Positions 11,045 through 23,534 of a stretch of 64,000 bases of DNA are shown here, piece after piece. Source of the DNA: Gordionus sp. m RMFG-2023 (taxonomy: Eukaryota; Nematomorpha; Gordioida; Chordodea; Parachordodidae); assembly GCF_954871325.1 (NCBI RefSeq), contig NC_088775.1, forward strand, positions 43,563,561-43,627,560. The letters are read 5' to 3'. A model generated the notes under the pieces. The model saw only the letters and a list, made by a program, of their open reading frames with translations. It searched no databases and was not told where the DNA came from. Both the position numbers and the translations under genes were made by a program. The stretch's first letter is position 1; the number at the start of each line of letters is the position of its first letter.

Positions 11045-13474
11045 CAGTGACCCCTACACTTTTTGAGGGATAGAAGCAGAATACCCCCCTAAAGTACTCC
11101 CCCCCCCATTGTAAATTATTTTTTGACACCAATAAATTTCAAAAATAATTTTTATTGCATCAATATTTATTATAATATAAATATAATGTAAAAAATATAT
11201 GCTTTAAAAATATTATTTTTAAATTAATAATTTAGATAAATTAGGGGAAGAATTTATAATTTCATCAATATTTAATTGTTTAAATAAATTATTTTCCATT
11301 GATAAAATGGTTAAATTATTAAGAAATGGATCTTTCATGACACTACGAAGTCTTGTTTTAATTTTACTCATGACCCTTTCGGCAGTACATGATGTAGTAG
11401 GAATAGTTAATAAATATTTATATAAAATTGTTAAATTTGGGAAAGCAGAAAAATTTATAAGCAGACGATAAGGTAAAATAAATGAATAGTTTCTCCAGTC
11501 TGAATCATTCATCTCAGAATTATTATCATCATCAGAAGAAGCTAAATAATGTATTAGTAAAAATATTTTAATTAAATAAATTTACAATTCTCAGAATCTG
11601 ACAAATCTTCTTTAACCTCTAGGTCACGAGTAATAATTACGTCCCCCGTTTTAGCCATTTTATAAATATTTCTAAACATCAACATTTCCTCAAAAACTGG
11701 ACTTGTATTTAATTGATAAAATTCACAGATATCCTTGATATCATCTTTAACAATTGCCTTTTCCGCCATTCCCTTTGGGGTAAAAAATGATGTTTGACTC
11801 AAAAATTTTATCGATTCAAAATCTTTCACTAAACTGCATATCAAGTGCAGCATAAAACACACTGATTTTAAAGCTAAAATAAAATATTATATTTAATGAT
11901 GAAAGTATATATATATACCTCTCCTTTTTGGATTTGTAATGTTTGAAGTCTTGAACTTTCAAAATCAAAAGGTAAATTTCTCTTCTTCATAAAATCTTGG
12001 GCCTTTGAAAAGACATCCAAAAATTCAGTGTTATTATCTATTTTAGGATTATAAAATAATAAAAGATAATAATTTAAATTATACTTCTCATATTAATCAG
12101 GCAATCTTTTGCCAATTGAATTTGATTTATTGCAAACCCTATATCCTTCTAAATGGTTTGCAATTTTGTACAAGCCAAGCTTGTTATCAACAAAATTTTA
12201 TCCAAAACACATAGTGATAAAATAAAATCAAATTTTTCTATTCTATAGACTATAGCACTAGCCATAGTGGAAGTGGCAGGATCTTCAGAATCCTTTAAAT
12301 TTGCCAAAGCTGCCCTCAAAGCATCATAAAGTAGGAAAAAATTTACAATCGCCTTATATGATGTTAGCCAGCTTCTATAAATATAAAATAAACATTATAT
12401 ATCGAAACAATTAATATAATATTACCGAGTGGTATTCTTGATGCGTAAAAATCTATGTGATTTTGTCAGTAAATCACTCTGACATGTTTTGAGCACTTCA
12501 TATCTTTTAACACCATTAAAATATATGTAAATTTCGTCTAATATTCCCAAGACATTTCGCAGCTCTTTTACTGATTGGCATAATTGAACAACTATTAAAT
12601 TTAATCGATGACAATAGCACCAAATAAAAGCTGTCTTTGGCGCCTCCGCTCTAATCAAAGCCTGCACTCCATTAATTCTTCCACTCATGTTTGAGGCGCC
12701 ATCATAGCTTTGCCCCACTAGGAATTCGAGGGGTAGATTCATGGAGCCAAGCTTGGATATTATATTCTTTTTAATATCGAGGCCCGTTGTATCCCGTACA
12801 ATAAATGTCTAATCAGCCTTTCAACGGGCTTAGGTGTCTCGCTATTTTCAACATATCTCACTATCAAAGCTATTGCTTCTGATTTCGATACATCATATGT
12901 GCCATCAACTATAATTGAATAGCACCTGTTGAATTCAATCTTCTATTGAATTTTTTTTATAACCATATTTTTCATGGTTTCAATAAGAATATTTATGTTA
13001 TTATATGATAACAGATTTGAATATAATTTAGATTTTAATCCCTTAATTTTTTTCTCAATTCTTCTTTCTTCATTATCTTGTATATACATTTTAAGAACAG
13101 GCTAGAATCTGCAATAAGTTTAATAAGGCTCATCATATTGCCATCTTAATTTTTAATCAAGCATTTATATTTTTTTTGGTTAATATTTTTGGGCATATTT
13201 TGACAATGATCTAGAAATAATAAATGATTATATATAAGATTAAATATTTAAATTTTTACTATTCCCTTTGATAAAATTTTAATTTTGCGCCAAATCTTGA
13301 AAGTGGAAAAATAATTTTATGATAAGAAATATCGGATAACAAACTAATTTGCTAAACATCGACCATAAAAATTTTTAAAAAAATAAATAAAAAATTTAAA
13401 AAAAAAAAGTACCCCCATAGAAATTTATAGAAGCAGTTGCTTCGGACCCCCCCCCCCCGTTGTAGGGGTCACTG
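11045..13474 (-). mobile_element. hAT transposon, ZMYM/DUF4371 type, copy 1
   Basis: The terminal inverted repeats are perfect over 13 bp: CAGTGACCCCTAC at 11045-11057 and GTAGGGGTCACTG at 13462-13474. The 8-bp target duplication GAATTAGT lies at 11037-11044 and 13475-13482. The uninterrupted R1 copy at 58674-59712 shows the corresponding unfilled site (ATAGAATTAGTTATAAAAT), confirming the insertion. The element is 2,430 bp and carries a transposase on the minus strand that is split into several frames. C-rich tracts lie just inside both ends. A second copy occupies 23437-25811 and a right-end fragment 62097-62252. Confidence 0.96.
11219..13150 (-). pseudogene. hAT transposase with DUF4371-like core, broken
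   Basis: Reading the minus strand, a central block (12742-12422) has LVGQSYDGASNMSGRINGVQ and then FIWCYCHRLNLIVVQLC. These are the DUF4371/hAT catalytic-region signatures 'GQxYDGAxNMxG' and 'CxxHxLNL'. A middle block (11862-11572) has KFLSQTSFFTPKGMAEKAIV. The last block (11512-11219) has LLTIPTTSCTAERVMSKIKT, the hAT dimerisation domain. Upstream (to about 13150) there are further coding scraps without a clear start. Several frame changes and stops separate the blocks. The family is close to the ZMYM1-like hAT lineage of animals. Confidence 0.87.
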
Positions 13475-14469
13475 GAATTAGTTACAAAATACTAGATAAA
13501 ATTCCACTTTTACAGACATATTTGACAGTTAGAGAATATATTATAGTTAATATTTTAACAAATTTTACTAATCAATGCTCTTGATAATATATATAGCAAC
13601 AATTTGCATTCAATTATTTAACGCCATCTAAAAATTAATTTTCATATTATTCATCCCACAATATCTTTAAAAGATATTTTTTGATGTCCTTATCAATATT
13701 TTATAGTTTTCTGTAAAATATATAATTTGCTATATTGGTAAAAATTTCTTGATTGTCATAAGATAATTGATAAAATTAGATATACTGTAAATATTTTTTT
13801 ATTTAATTGATGATTTAATTTTATCAATAGTTTTATAATTATATTTTTCTTTTATTAAGATAAATAAATTAAAATTACTCACTTTGTAATAAATTATATT
13901 TGATATATTATATTATTTAGCAATTTTATGGATCTATTATTAATAATTATATTATATTTCACTTTTGTCATAAGACTTATCTTTGGCTTATATTCCATTT
14001 CTTGAAAAGCATTTTTGGTTCACTTTTTTTATATAAAAATTATGATGAATTACTTTTATAAAAAAATATCCACTTTTACATTCTTTCTTTCATATTATTG
14101 TTTATGCATACATTTTTGGGGGCCAGGGAGCGGGGAGAGGACTAAGGGGAATATTTTTTATTAGCTTAAAAGTGATAAATTTCTGAAGGGGAGGATTTCC
14201 CCTTGCCCTCCCCCTGGCTACGCCTATGATTAAAAGTATTTTATTTTCAAAAGTGAGCAGCTTCAATCTAAATAAGCATTTAAAAGTAAAAAACATTTCT
14301 TTTAAATACAAAATGATAACTATATTTTTTATTTTGGAATAATTTTTTTTAAATGGTAATAATTATTTTTGGGCAATTCATTATAGTTGAGCCTGGGTTG
14401 TTAGATATGATGCTTTTTAAAATATATTTTAATATTTATTTTTATTTTCTCATTACTTGTTCAACCTCC

Positions 14470-14872
14470 TTTTTTATACCTGAATTAAAAAATATCTTTA
14501 TAAAATATAATACCCCGCTTCCCTCTAGTGCTCCTGTGGAGCGCTTATTTAGTATTGCAAAACAGGTCAAGGAGAAGCATGGATGTTTTTTAGATTCTAA
14601 TTTAGAAAATTTATTACTTTTAAAGGCTAATAAAAGATTGTAAATATTTTGATAGATCATTTAATATAAATAAAACCTTTTGATAAAAAATATGATTTTG
14701 TTTCGCGTACCTTCTGAAAAAATGAAAATCAAAGGAGCGGTTATGGAGTGGCGCTCCATTACTTGGAGCGGGAGCTAGCTCCTTTTAAAAATGTAGTAGC
14801 GGGAGAAGCTAGCTCCTTTTGAGAAGGTAGGCGGGAGCTAGCTACTTTTAAAAAGGAGCGTTAACAACTCTG
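14470..14872 (+). mobile_element. hAT ZBED-type 3' fragment, copy 3
   Basis: A short coding end has PELKNIFIKYNTPLPSSAPV followed by ERLFSIAKQV and a stop at 14641, closer to the family consensus PSSAPVERLFS than the other two copies. The GAGCGGGAGCTAGCTCC subterminal motifs and the terminal repeat ending GGAGCGTTAACAACTCTG at 14872 follow. The 5' part is missing: similarity begins near 14470 inside unrelated AT-rich DNA. Confidence 0.87.
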
Positions 14873-16614
14873 ATTTGAGGCATCATTAGAATATGAAACT
14901 AGACAAGTTTTATGCAATGCAAAATAATTTAGTTTATTTAAAAAAATATAAAAATAATCTCAAATACTGTGAATCAGTTATTATTTATAATAAATTAGAA
15001 ACATAAAAATAGGTTTTTAAATTTCAAGCATTTATTATCAATTTAGTAAATTAAAATTTAAAAATTAAAAAAAAAAATTTGTGGGCTCATGTCTACGCCA
15101 CTGAATTCATGTATAAAATTTAAAATGCTTAAAAAATATTTTCTCTTTACAAAGTTTTTTTTTAGAGATAATTGTTTTATATCATACCCTGGTTATATAC
15201 ATTTAATATTCTATCATTTATTTATTTTTATTAGAAATTGTCAATATTTTATAGTCACTAGTCTTAATAAATATCTAAAACTTAAGATATTCTTGAATAC
15301 TTCCTAAAAAAATTAATTATTTACCTCCCCCCATAGCAAATACCTGCTCCGTGCCTGCGGATATAATATCAAATGTATTTTATATCGAACTAATAGTCGA
15401 ACTATAGATTTAATATACAAAATAAATAGATAAAAATTATTACCCGGTGCTCCCATCTTTTCAGATTAAAATTCTTAATGCCTTCGGTGTAAAAAAACAT
15501 GTTCATCTTTATATATTTTATATACCCCTATAATAAGTTATGATCTTTATTTTATTTTGATTCAACAATTTTATACGATGTCATCTTAAATATAATCTCC
15601 TTTCTTTTGAGTAGTAAATTATACATTATCTGCCGAAATAACAAAAAAAACTAGTTATTCCCTAAAAATATAAATTTGCCTTTCCTATGGATTCCATATC
15701 CCGTCACGACCTATATATTTAAATTCATATAATATAATACTAAATCGATTTGATATATCAACAGTTGATTGTTATATACCAATTAGTTTCAAGATGACAC
15801 TTATTGAATAATAATACTTTAAAAATATTTAATTTATTCAAAAACAAAAAATTTTGTTTTCAACTAATAACTTTAAAAAAAATGAAATGATCAATCAATT
15901 TTAAAATATAGACATCGATAATCTATTTAAAATCAAAAAAATTTACTTAAATTTAAATAATTTTTTCCTTACCTATAGTTTAAAACAAATTTGATTTTTT
16001 AAAATATGAGTTTGATTTTCATTTTTAATTAAGTATTTTGTCTAATAAAATTTCCGGTTCATCTTTTCCTAAGGTGAAATTCAGACTTGCTTCTAGTATC
16101 TGCCTTACCTATGCAAGAAATCGCTTCTTACGAACTCCAAAAAGAAGTATAATTTATTGTCCTTTTGTTTTTTTATTGCAAAATTTCAGCAATTTCTCCT
16201 AAATATAAAGTATAAACGTCATTCCGAATATAGGAATACAACGGGCTTGCTAAATAATATTTATCATTGGCTGGCGGGTTGAAAATGTTTCTATAGGGCT
16301 GACACAGAAAATCCAATCAACCTCTTATAGATAACATTGAAATCCCAGTTATTATTTTATCCTTCATGTTGACCTAAAATGGCTCATTACTAATATTAAC
16401 TTGGAAAAACTCTTCTCACTGCTCGTCACGGTTATTGGTATCGTGAAATTTCTATCCAAATTTTTATGATTTAAAAAAATTATAAATTTTCCTGTTACTT
16501 CTCTTACTCCAGCCGCCCTTAGACATACCCAGGAATAAGTAGGGATGGCTCTGATAAATTTATTTGATTTCTTTCTTTTTATAAAAATTTCGTTAGGATT
16601 TGGGTAAATTCATA

Positions 16615-16670
16615 AGGGAGATCGGGCCTATACGGCAGATGGGGCAAAAAGGGAAACGTCTTTAACTTTC
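16615..16670 (+). repeat. Dispersed repeat terminus (CTATACGGCAG type)
   Basis: A GGGAGATCGGGCCTATACGG block continuing CAGATGGGGCAAAAAGGGAAA matches, in reverse, 48433-48485 (AGCTATACGGCAGGTGGGG). The shared G-rich terminus resembles that of the TA-flanked family, so this may be a related transposon end. Confidence 0.5.
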
Positions 16671-17819
16671 TCTCTTAAAGCTAATTTCTTTAAATGTAGT
16701 TAAATGGTAGTTAAATGAGATATTTCTATTAGTGATCTACAAAGCTCGTTCCGTTTCAGTGCCGTTAAGAATTTTTGCACATATAAGTTGTCCGGCCCGT
16801 TGAAATTTTTAAGTTATTCCTTCCTGGCATGTTAAAATTTTACGAAAAGTCAGTCACCTTCTGTTAAATTTTTTTTGTATGATTTTTCCGGTCATTGCAC
16901 TTTGTATCTGTATTTAATTTTTTCACAATCTTAATTAAATAATTTATATCTCTCCTCTATAACTAGCAATTTCTACAACAATCACTTAAATAAACCATTT
17001 TTTGTATTTATAATTGGATCATGTCATAAATAATTTGCTTAATATTTTGTGAATTTACTATATTATTATAGAATTAGTATTTTAGTTAACTCCTTAAAAT
17101 ACAAAGAAATCAGCATATTATAATTTATTTTCAAATAGTATTAATCAAATTCTGAGTAGTCAGCTTGAAATTCAAAAAAAAAATACCGAAATTTTAATGC
17201 CCGGGTAGCCTATTAAAATGTTACGAAAGGTTAAACTGATTTTTTATGTATAAATTGTTGAGCACGGCCCGAAAATATTTTATGTACGAATTCCCGGCCC
17301 ATTAAATTTTTTACCCAATACGATAATCGGAATTTTGTACGGGTCTTGTTGGGTTTTGCAGATTTCCAATCTCTATACATACTATTACCATATATTCATT
17401 TAGTATTGGAAACTTCGCAATCAAAAGATTTTAAATAAAAATAAATTTTTCGCAATTTTAACCAACTTTATTATTTGTTTTTGTTTTAAGGCAAAATTAT
17501 TGTTTCGAAATATAAAACTTATGGAATATATTCCTCAATTTTCTAGCAAATAAACTTGGTCCGAATCCTAGTCTATCTAAATAATTTGTTAGAATCGTTT
17601 AAGCTTACTCATTGCTCCTGAAGTGAAACGACTAGGGGCAAAATGGCAAATTTGTTAAGCAAGAATTTTCCAGGGAAACAACCCCACAAAATATTCTAAA
17701 CTGATTTCCTGTTTGTGGAATCTACCCCTAAGCTTAAATATTTTTTATTGATTATTATTAATGATTGGTCCAGAAATGAAAATATTTCTGAAGACGCTAT
17801 TTCTAATGATACTCGGATT

Positions 17820-17897
17820 CAAGTCTCGGGAACCCGAGAAGTATATGCCCGACTCACTCTCTAATCATGATAGCAGATGCTTAATCTACGTGGGGGG
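17820..17897 (-). other. tRNA-like relic (possible SINE head)
   Basis: On the minus strand the order TAAGCATCTGCTATCATGAT, TAGAGAGTGAGTCGGG and a final ACTTGAATCCGAG resembles a degraded tRNA: an anticodon-arm region with CAT, then a B-box-like GACTTGAATCC. An additional CTCGGGTTCCCGAG palindrome sits between them. The arms do not fold cleanly, so this is a pseudo-tRNA or a SINE promoter remnant at best. Confidence 0.25.
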
Positions 17898-19077
17898 AGG
17901 TGTGATGCAAAATCGTCATTGATACAATAGGAGTGGAAAAAAATTGGAGCCAATATAGGTAGATAGAAGTATAATTATGATAGTAATATTTCCTTTTTTA
18001 AAATATTTAGAGGTTCGGGGGGGGGGGGGGTTAGAAGAAAAAAATTTAAATTTAAAAAAGTTTAGGCGGGTAATATATAATGATTGGCCTCAGCCTTTAC
18101 TAAGACTTTATATCCCAATAGATAAATAGAGGGGGGGGGGATTATTACCGCATCTCCATATAATTTTTTTTAATAAAAAAGGAATTGTAGTGTGCTGCAT
18201 AAGTTAAAAAATGCAAAGATTTGATATACTGCATTGTTTTCCTGGGCATATTCTATTTTTGCTAGGAATGATCTATTTTCTGTGTGACTTTATTATGAAG
18301 ACTAATTATTTTTAAATATTCATAATGAAACAGTAAAAATAAAAAAATTTATGTTTGGGGAGAGGGGGGGGGGATAGCTTAAAAATTATTATTTAATCCC
18401 GAAGGCTTGCCATTTTACCTAGGATCATTGATAAATAATAAAAAGCTTAATTTTAATTAACCCTAATTACTCACAGTATATAGAAGCCCAGGCTTTTTTA
18501 AATTTTATAGTCTAATGATGAGGCTATTTAATAATACCTAATCTAATCTAATCTCATAAAATAAAATTTTATAATTAAAGTGCAAAATGCCTGCTGTATA
18601 ACCCCTGTTTATCCTACATACATTTTCAGAGTTTCACATTATAATGTGATTACATTTACATTAGAATATTCGAGCTAACAACCCTAAACCCTATTTCATC
18701 AAAAGTAACCTTCATCAATTTTATTCTGTTTTAACGAATATTTGAATCTTATATTATTCATTCGAGCACAATTATTTTTCTATATTTTTGAACATATTTT
18801 TATTTTAGCCTAATTTTTTAAAAGTGCATTATAATACTTAAATTAGAGATAGGATACTGTTTAACAAAATTATTATAGATAAGACAAACAATGACAATTA
18901 ATCATCTCCGCATTTTATAATATTTGATTCTCTTTTTTTTAAAAAATGTTTTTATATGAAAGATATTTTGAAAAAAAAGAGACGAAAGAAGTCCCCAGAG
19001 TCATTTAGTCTAGCTAGTTGTTCAGGTATTATAATATTATTTAAATATTTATAATTATTCATAACTAAAAAAATATA

Positions 19078-19137
19078 ACATTTTTTTTGTATTATTTAAA
19101 AAAATATAACATTTTTTTTGTATTATTTAAAAAAAAT
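19078..19137. repeat. ~31-bp tandem duplication
   Basis: The unit ATATAACATTTTTTTTGTAT followed by TATTTAAAAAA occurs twice in succession with almost no change. A simple AT-rich duplication. Confidence 0.8.
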
Positions 19138-21147
19138 ATATAATTATGATATAAAATAAATGGGAAAAAGGAACATAAAGTGGAAAAAATTATTGCTAAA
19201 CATTTTTAAAAAAAAACGAATTCGTTAATTCGTTCGCGTTCGTCATTCATGGGCAAAAAATAAAATTAGAGTAAAATTGATATTTAACTATCTTATATAA
19301 AATTCTTTGAATAAAAAATATGTTTCACCTATCATAAAATTAAATTTTAAAGATATTGAGGGTCTGGAACTACTTTTCAGAGGTTCATATGAGCTTTTTG
19401 AGCGATATTTTTAAAATTTATTTTTACTTATTCAAATTTGAATAGGGTAAGAAATTATATGTAAAAAAAATAAATAACTAACAATCTATAAAATAATTAA
19501 TATATTTAATAAAAATCTGTCCCTGCTAGTAGAAAACAAACTTAGGTTATGTAACAGTAAAAAGATATAAATCAAAATTAATGAAGCAACAAGATTTTAA
19601 ATTGCCTGCATAACAAATATCCAATAAAGTATTTAATAAATGCATCTAAAGCTTTTATGGTCTTTGTTCTAAGCAAATGCTCATTTTGAGCACATGGATG
19701 TTTGTTAAAATTCTAATCCATTCTTTATTTGTTTAAATTGTCAATAAATTTCACTAATTTTTATAATTATTTTCCATTATGGCTAATTTATATAAAAAGG
19801 TAGTTAAAGAAATTTTTTAAATATTTTTATGCACAGCATATAAGTAACTATGTGGAATAAAATGAGATATTATTTATTCATTATTATCAAGTAGTTTTAA
19901 TTTTATTGATGTTTGCCCTTTAGGGTTCACATGCAACCCGGTATCTCCTACTATTATAATATTTAAAATATTTATATATAATGGTAGCTTTTAATATTTA
20001 TAAAAAGTAAACATTAATATTAAGCCAGAACCTGAACCAAAACAAATATTGTGGGTAAGTTAGGTTCAAATTGGGGCTCATATAAAAATCAGTTAACGTT
20101 TGTTTAGATAATATATTAATATATTCTGTATACTGATCATGTCACTCATTAATTGTTTAAACTATATAGCATGGCTATTTAACATTATGCTGGCATTGAA
20201 TGACGAAAAAACTTTTATACTTAAAATGATCGAGCTAGTCTGGCTCAGGTTTTCCCTTAAATTGTTTTATGAAAAATGAAAATTCTAAATAGTATAAGAC
20301 ATATTTCTTAAAATTTATCCCTTGTTATAGAACTAAATAAGAAAAAGAATATTTATAAAATAATCAAATATATTTCATTTTATTCATATTTGCTTTTTAG
20401 GGATGCCATAATTTCGATCCCCTCTATATTAATGAAATCGAGATGGAATTGAATTGAATATTCAGCATAATTTATTCAATTGTATTTTTATTTAGAAAAT
20501 TATCATTAAATAAAAAAATATATTTCAATTTATATCTTGTTTAAAAGTAATAAAGAGAAAGAAAAATTCGCGTAGAAAGTCCTTGAAAAAGTTAGTGTAT
20601 ATATATTATGTATTCGCAAAAATCTCATGCTGAGGAGAAATATATTCTATAGATCAATAATTATCTTATTTTTAAAAAACACCGGGCATGAATTTTTAAT
20701 AATATATTTACGAAAAAACTTGATTAAAAACTTATAATAATAACCTACTGGTAAAAAAAAATACAATAATTAGTAGATATGAAATGTTATGCAAAAATAT
20801 AATTTTGTATCCATCTACATCCAATCTATCTTTTTGTTGTATATAATGGAAACATCTTAAATCTATCAAAATGATAATTATACGTTTGAGAAATGAAAGT
20901 CAAATTTTTATTTTTTTTAAATAATAAATTATACCTAAACAAAAATATATCAAGCAGTTCAGGCCCTGCATGAGGTCCCTTTTATTTATTCAAATATGTA
21001 TACAATATAATATTTTATTAATAATATCTAAATTGAAAAATGATTAATAATTTATATAAAACTGGTGAAAAATTTCACGATTTACAATTCAAAAATAGAT
21101 TTAATAATGTTAAATCAAATTGAATTATTACATTGGTCATAAAAATT

Positions 21148-21375
21148 GTAGGGGAGACCCAGGGCTAGTGGCAAATTTTTTGTCAAAATCATCATAGCTC
21201 CAAAAATAATGATCGTATAAGATCTTACAAAATATCAATCGATACCTTAAACATCTACTTATAAATATATATACTGTTATATTTTTTAAATATTTAATAA
21301 TTGTTAAAAGATTTGGTAGGCCATTTTTTGAACTTAGTAGCCCCGAACCCGTGGTTAGTCAGATAATCGATGGGG
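21148..21375 (+). repeat. Possible divergent copy of the TA-flanked element
   Basis: The start TAGGGGAGACCCAGGGCTAG and the following 'CAAATTTTTT...TCATAGCTCC' parallel the left end of the element at 42232 (TAGGGGAGACTGGGGTTAG...CTATAGCTC). GGGGCTAGTCGAATCC near 21372 recalls that family's GGTTAGTCGAACC. The copy is short and heavily diverged, and its right terminus is not recognisable. Confidence 0.4.
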
Positions 21376-21499
21376 CTAGTCGAATCCAGCAGTTTATTAG
21401 GTTTCTTATGAAATAAAAAAAATTTTCTTCAGATTTTAATATATAACTATGATGTTTTATTTATATAAAATTCTATTTACAATTATAACAAATAAAATA

Positions 21500-22245
21500 A
21501 CAATCTTTTTTGCAGGACCCATGTGCCTAACCTTTACATACTCTACATTGAAACCAATCTTCAAAATTATGAAAATTTTTATAATCCTGTTTACATATAA
21601 CACACAGATCTTTTATTAATTTTTTAACAATATTCTCTTTTGATTTTTATTCTTCTCTTTTAATAGAAGTTCCCTCTTGAAGAGGTATGAGATAAAGATC
21701 TCAGCCTTTTTTTCTTCCTTGAACGAGATGAGATTGAGATCAGGATAAATGATGAACATGAGATTAATGTTTGAAGGGATAGGAATATCATTAATTGAGG
21801 AGTTAATAATAGAACTAAATGAGAGACTAGGAATAAAAGAAAAGTGCTGGGAAGAGAATTAATCAATGGGCTAAAAATAGATATAATGAAAATTTGAAAT
21901 AGGATATCCAGAATTTTCTCCTAATATAAACGATCTATCATGATTTGATGAAGGAATAAAATCCTCCTCCCGAGAAATATTTTCATTATAGGGGTATATT
22001 GTAAACGATTCAAATCCTTATTGAATATTTTTTGAGGAGGCTGCCAAAAATAAAATATCCTTTATAATAGAGGGAATATCATTAAGGGAAAAAGAGATCC
22101 CACGGTGATTTAGCATCCACGAATCTATCCCATTGTTATAAAATTTTTGTAAAGGCCCATACACTGTCTTGTCTAAGGGTAGCAATTTATGAATACAATA
22201 TAAAAGAAGGGATAAAAGTATTATACCATTATCTATTATACAATA
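21500..22245 (-). pseudogene. pogo/Tigger-type transposase remnant
   Basis: On the minus strand one frame reads DNGIILLSLLLYCIHKLLPL and continues DKTVYGPLQKFYNN, DSWMLNHRGISF, LNDIPSI, FESFTIYPYN and REEDFIPS. This is the classic 3' half of DDE_1 transposases of the pogo/Tigger group ('DNGVxLLxLPPHxSHxLQPLD', 'VFGPFKKFYN', 'GFRxTGIYPFN', 'DEDFLPS'). Near the end (about 21600-21510) a CVICKQ...WFQCRVCKG...AHGSC segment matches the small Cys/His module that ends many of these proteins. At least one stop lies after KNIQ and another in the Cys module. The N-terminal CENP-B helix-turn-helix and first catalytic Asp are not seen. Neighbouring termini were not found. Confidence 0.82.
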
Positions 22246-23436
22246 TTGAATAGTATAAGATTGATAATTATTTAGCTATGATATTATATTAAAATTGAAA
22301 TGCATTATGAAAAATTACATTAATAAATTTATATTAACTATTATTTATATATTACATTAATAAAATATTATATTTTAACTTGTAATAGATTGATACTTTT
22401 CTTGATGAGATATCATTTTCAACAATTTTATAGCTTCTTCATATCCTTTTTAGTAAAAATTTTCCTATTTTGAATTTTGCATATATATTTACGTACCATT
22501 ATAAGGGTGCTAGCTATTAGTGGGCATAGAGAAAAAAAAGATTTTAGAGCATTTTCTCATTTTTTAGTCAGTATTTATACCTTTAAATTATGAAAATTAA
22601 ATCAATAATTTTATAGATTAGAAATAATATAGGAAATTTGACCCTACCTTTTTAGACCTAGATAGGAACTATTCAATTGTACAATATCCCTTGGGATATT
22701 TTTGCAAGGGGCAAGATTGCAACGAAAGTTTTTAGTTTGTAATAGGGTATCTACTCCATTATCAGAAAATTATAATAAGGGAGGAAGGGATCAAATATAT
22801 AAATGCCCTGAATGAGCATGTTCAAAATGCGGCAATGATAAAGTTTTTTAAAATAATTGTATAATTCACTACTCTATATTATTTTTATTTTCGTACTCAC
22901 CCTTTTGCAGATATAAATTGCAAGATATATAATTTTTCAATATAAAAATAATTAGTAAAATATTAATTTAATTGAAAATTTATATAATATTAATAATTTA
23001 GAAACTGAAAATTTGATTGTGTAGTATTCAATTTTTTTTTAGTATTTTTAGATAAATTTTATGTTTTTTTTTGTTATATTTATTGATATGGTCAGTGTAT
23101 TTAATGAATATTGCTAATTATTTGTTGTGGTGTTAAATATACAATTGCAAAATCCCTTAGCCTTGTAAGTTGTAACATTACTATGATATAAAACTCTTAT
23201 AAAATTTGATTCTATCTACCCCCCCCCCCCAGTTAAATCTTTAGGAATAATGGAACCAAATCCTTCTTAAGAAATCCAAGAATGACATATAGACTCACAA
23301 ATCATGGAAGGTAAAAGTTTTACATTATATATATTGGAGATTAATTCTAGCACTATTTGTGGATATAAAAAATCGAGCAATCTAAAAAAATAATTTTATC
23401 CCAGTGAGCAAGGCACTGGCTGGGATGCCCAGCATG
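22246..23436. other. AT-rich spacer
   Basis: No gene is recognised. It could include the vanished 5' half of the pogo-type element next to it. A C-tract at 23220-23230 and a CCAGTGAGCAAGGCACTGGC hairpin-forming sequence at 23400 lie close to the left limit of the following hAT copy. Confidence 0.5.
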
Positions 23437-23534
23437 TAAAATAAATAAATAGTTTTTCCAATCTGAATCGTAAGTCCATGATTTATCATCTTCATCAGAA
23501 GAAGCTAAATAATGTATTGGTAAAAATATTTTAA

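Larger units (their letters stand above)
10856..14228. repeat. Dispersed repeat R1, copy 1, split by a hAT insertion
   Basis: Two segments, 10856-11044 and 13475-14228, align end to end with the uninterrupted copy at 58674-59712. They share TAATAAAAAAAATAAGCCTGG at the left and GGCTACGCCTATG at the right. R1 is about 0.95 kb without the insertion, non-coding and AT-rich, with a GC-rich right end. Read in reverse, that end is a CATAGGCGTAGCCAGGGGG terminus like those of hAT-derived short elements. It is probably a non-autonomous DNA transposon; the left terminus is not defined. Confidence 0.82.
14873..21490. other. Long AT-rich region without recognisable genes
   Basis: Over 6.6 kb I see no protein-coding stretch that survives scrutiny; short open frames such as 15089-15307 have AT-driven composition. 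Visible items are a repeat end near 16615-16670, GGCCCG-rich scraps at 16790-16805 and 17200-17350, a tRNA-like relic near 17820-17897, poly-G tracts at 18018, 18131 and 18363, a perfect 14-bp palindrome CACATTATAATGTG near 18636, a tandem duplication at 19078-19137, and a possible end of the TA-flanked family at 21148-21210. Confidence 0.6.

Noticed and set aside
21660-21866. 68-codon Ser/Leu-rich minus-strand frame
   Set aside because: It lies inside the decayed pogo-type coding region and does not continue its frame upstream convincingly; treated as part of that remnant.
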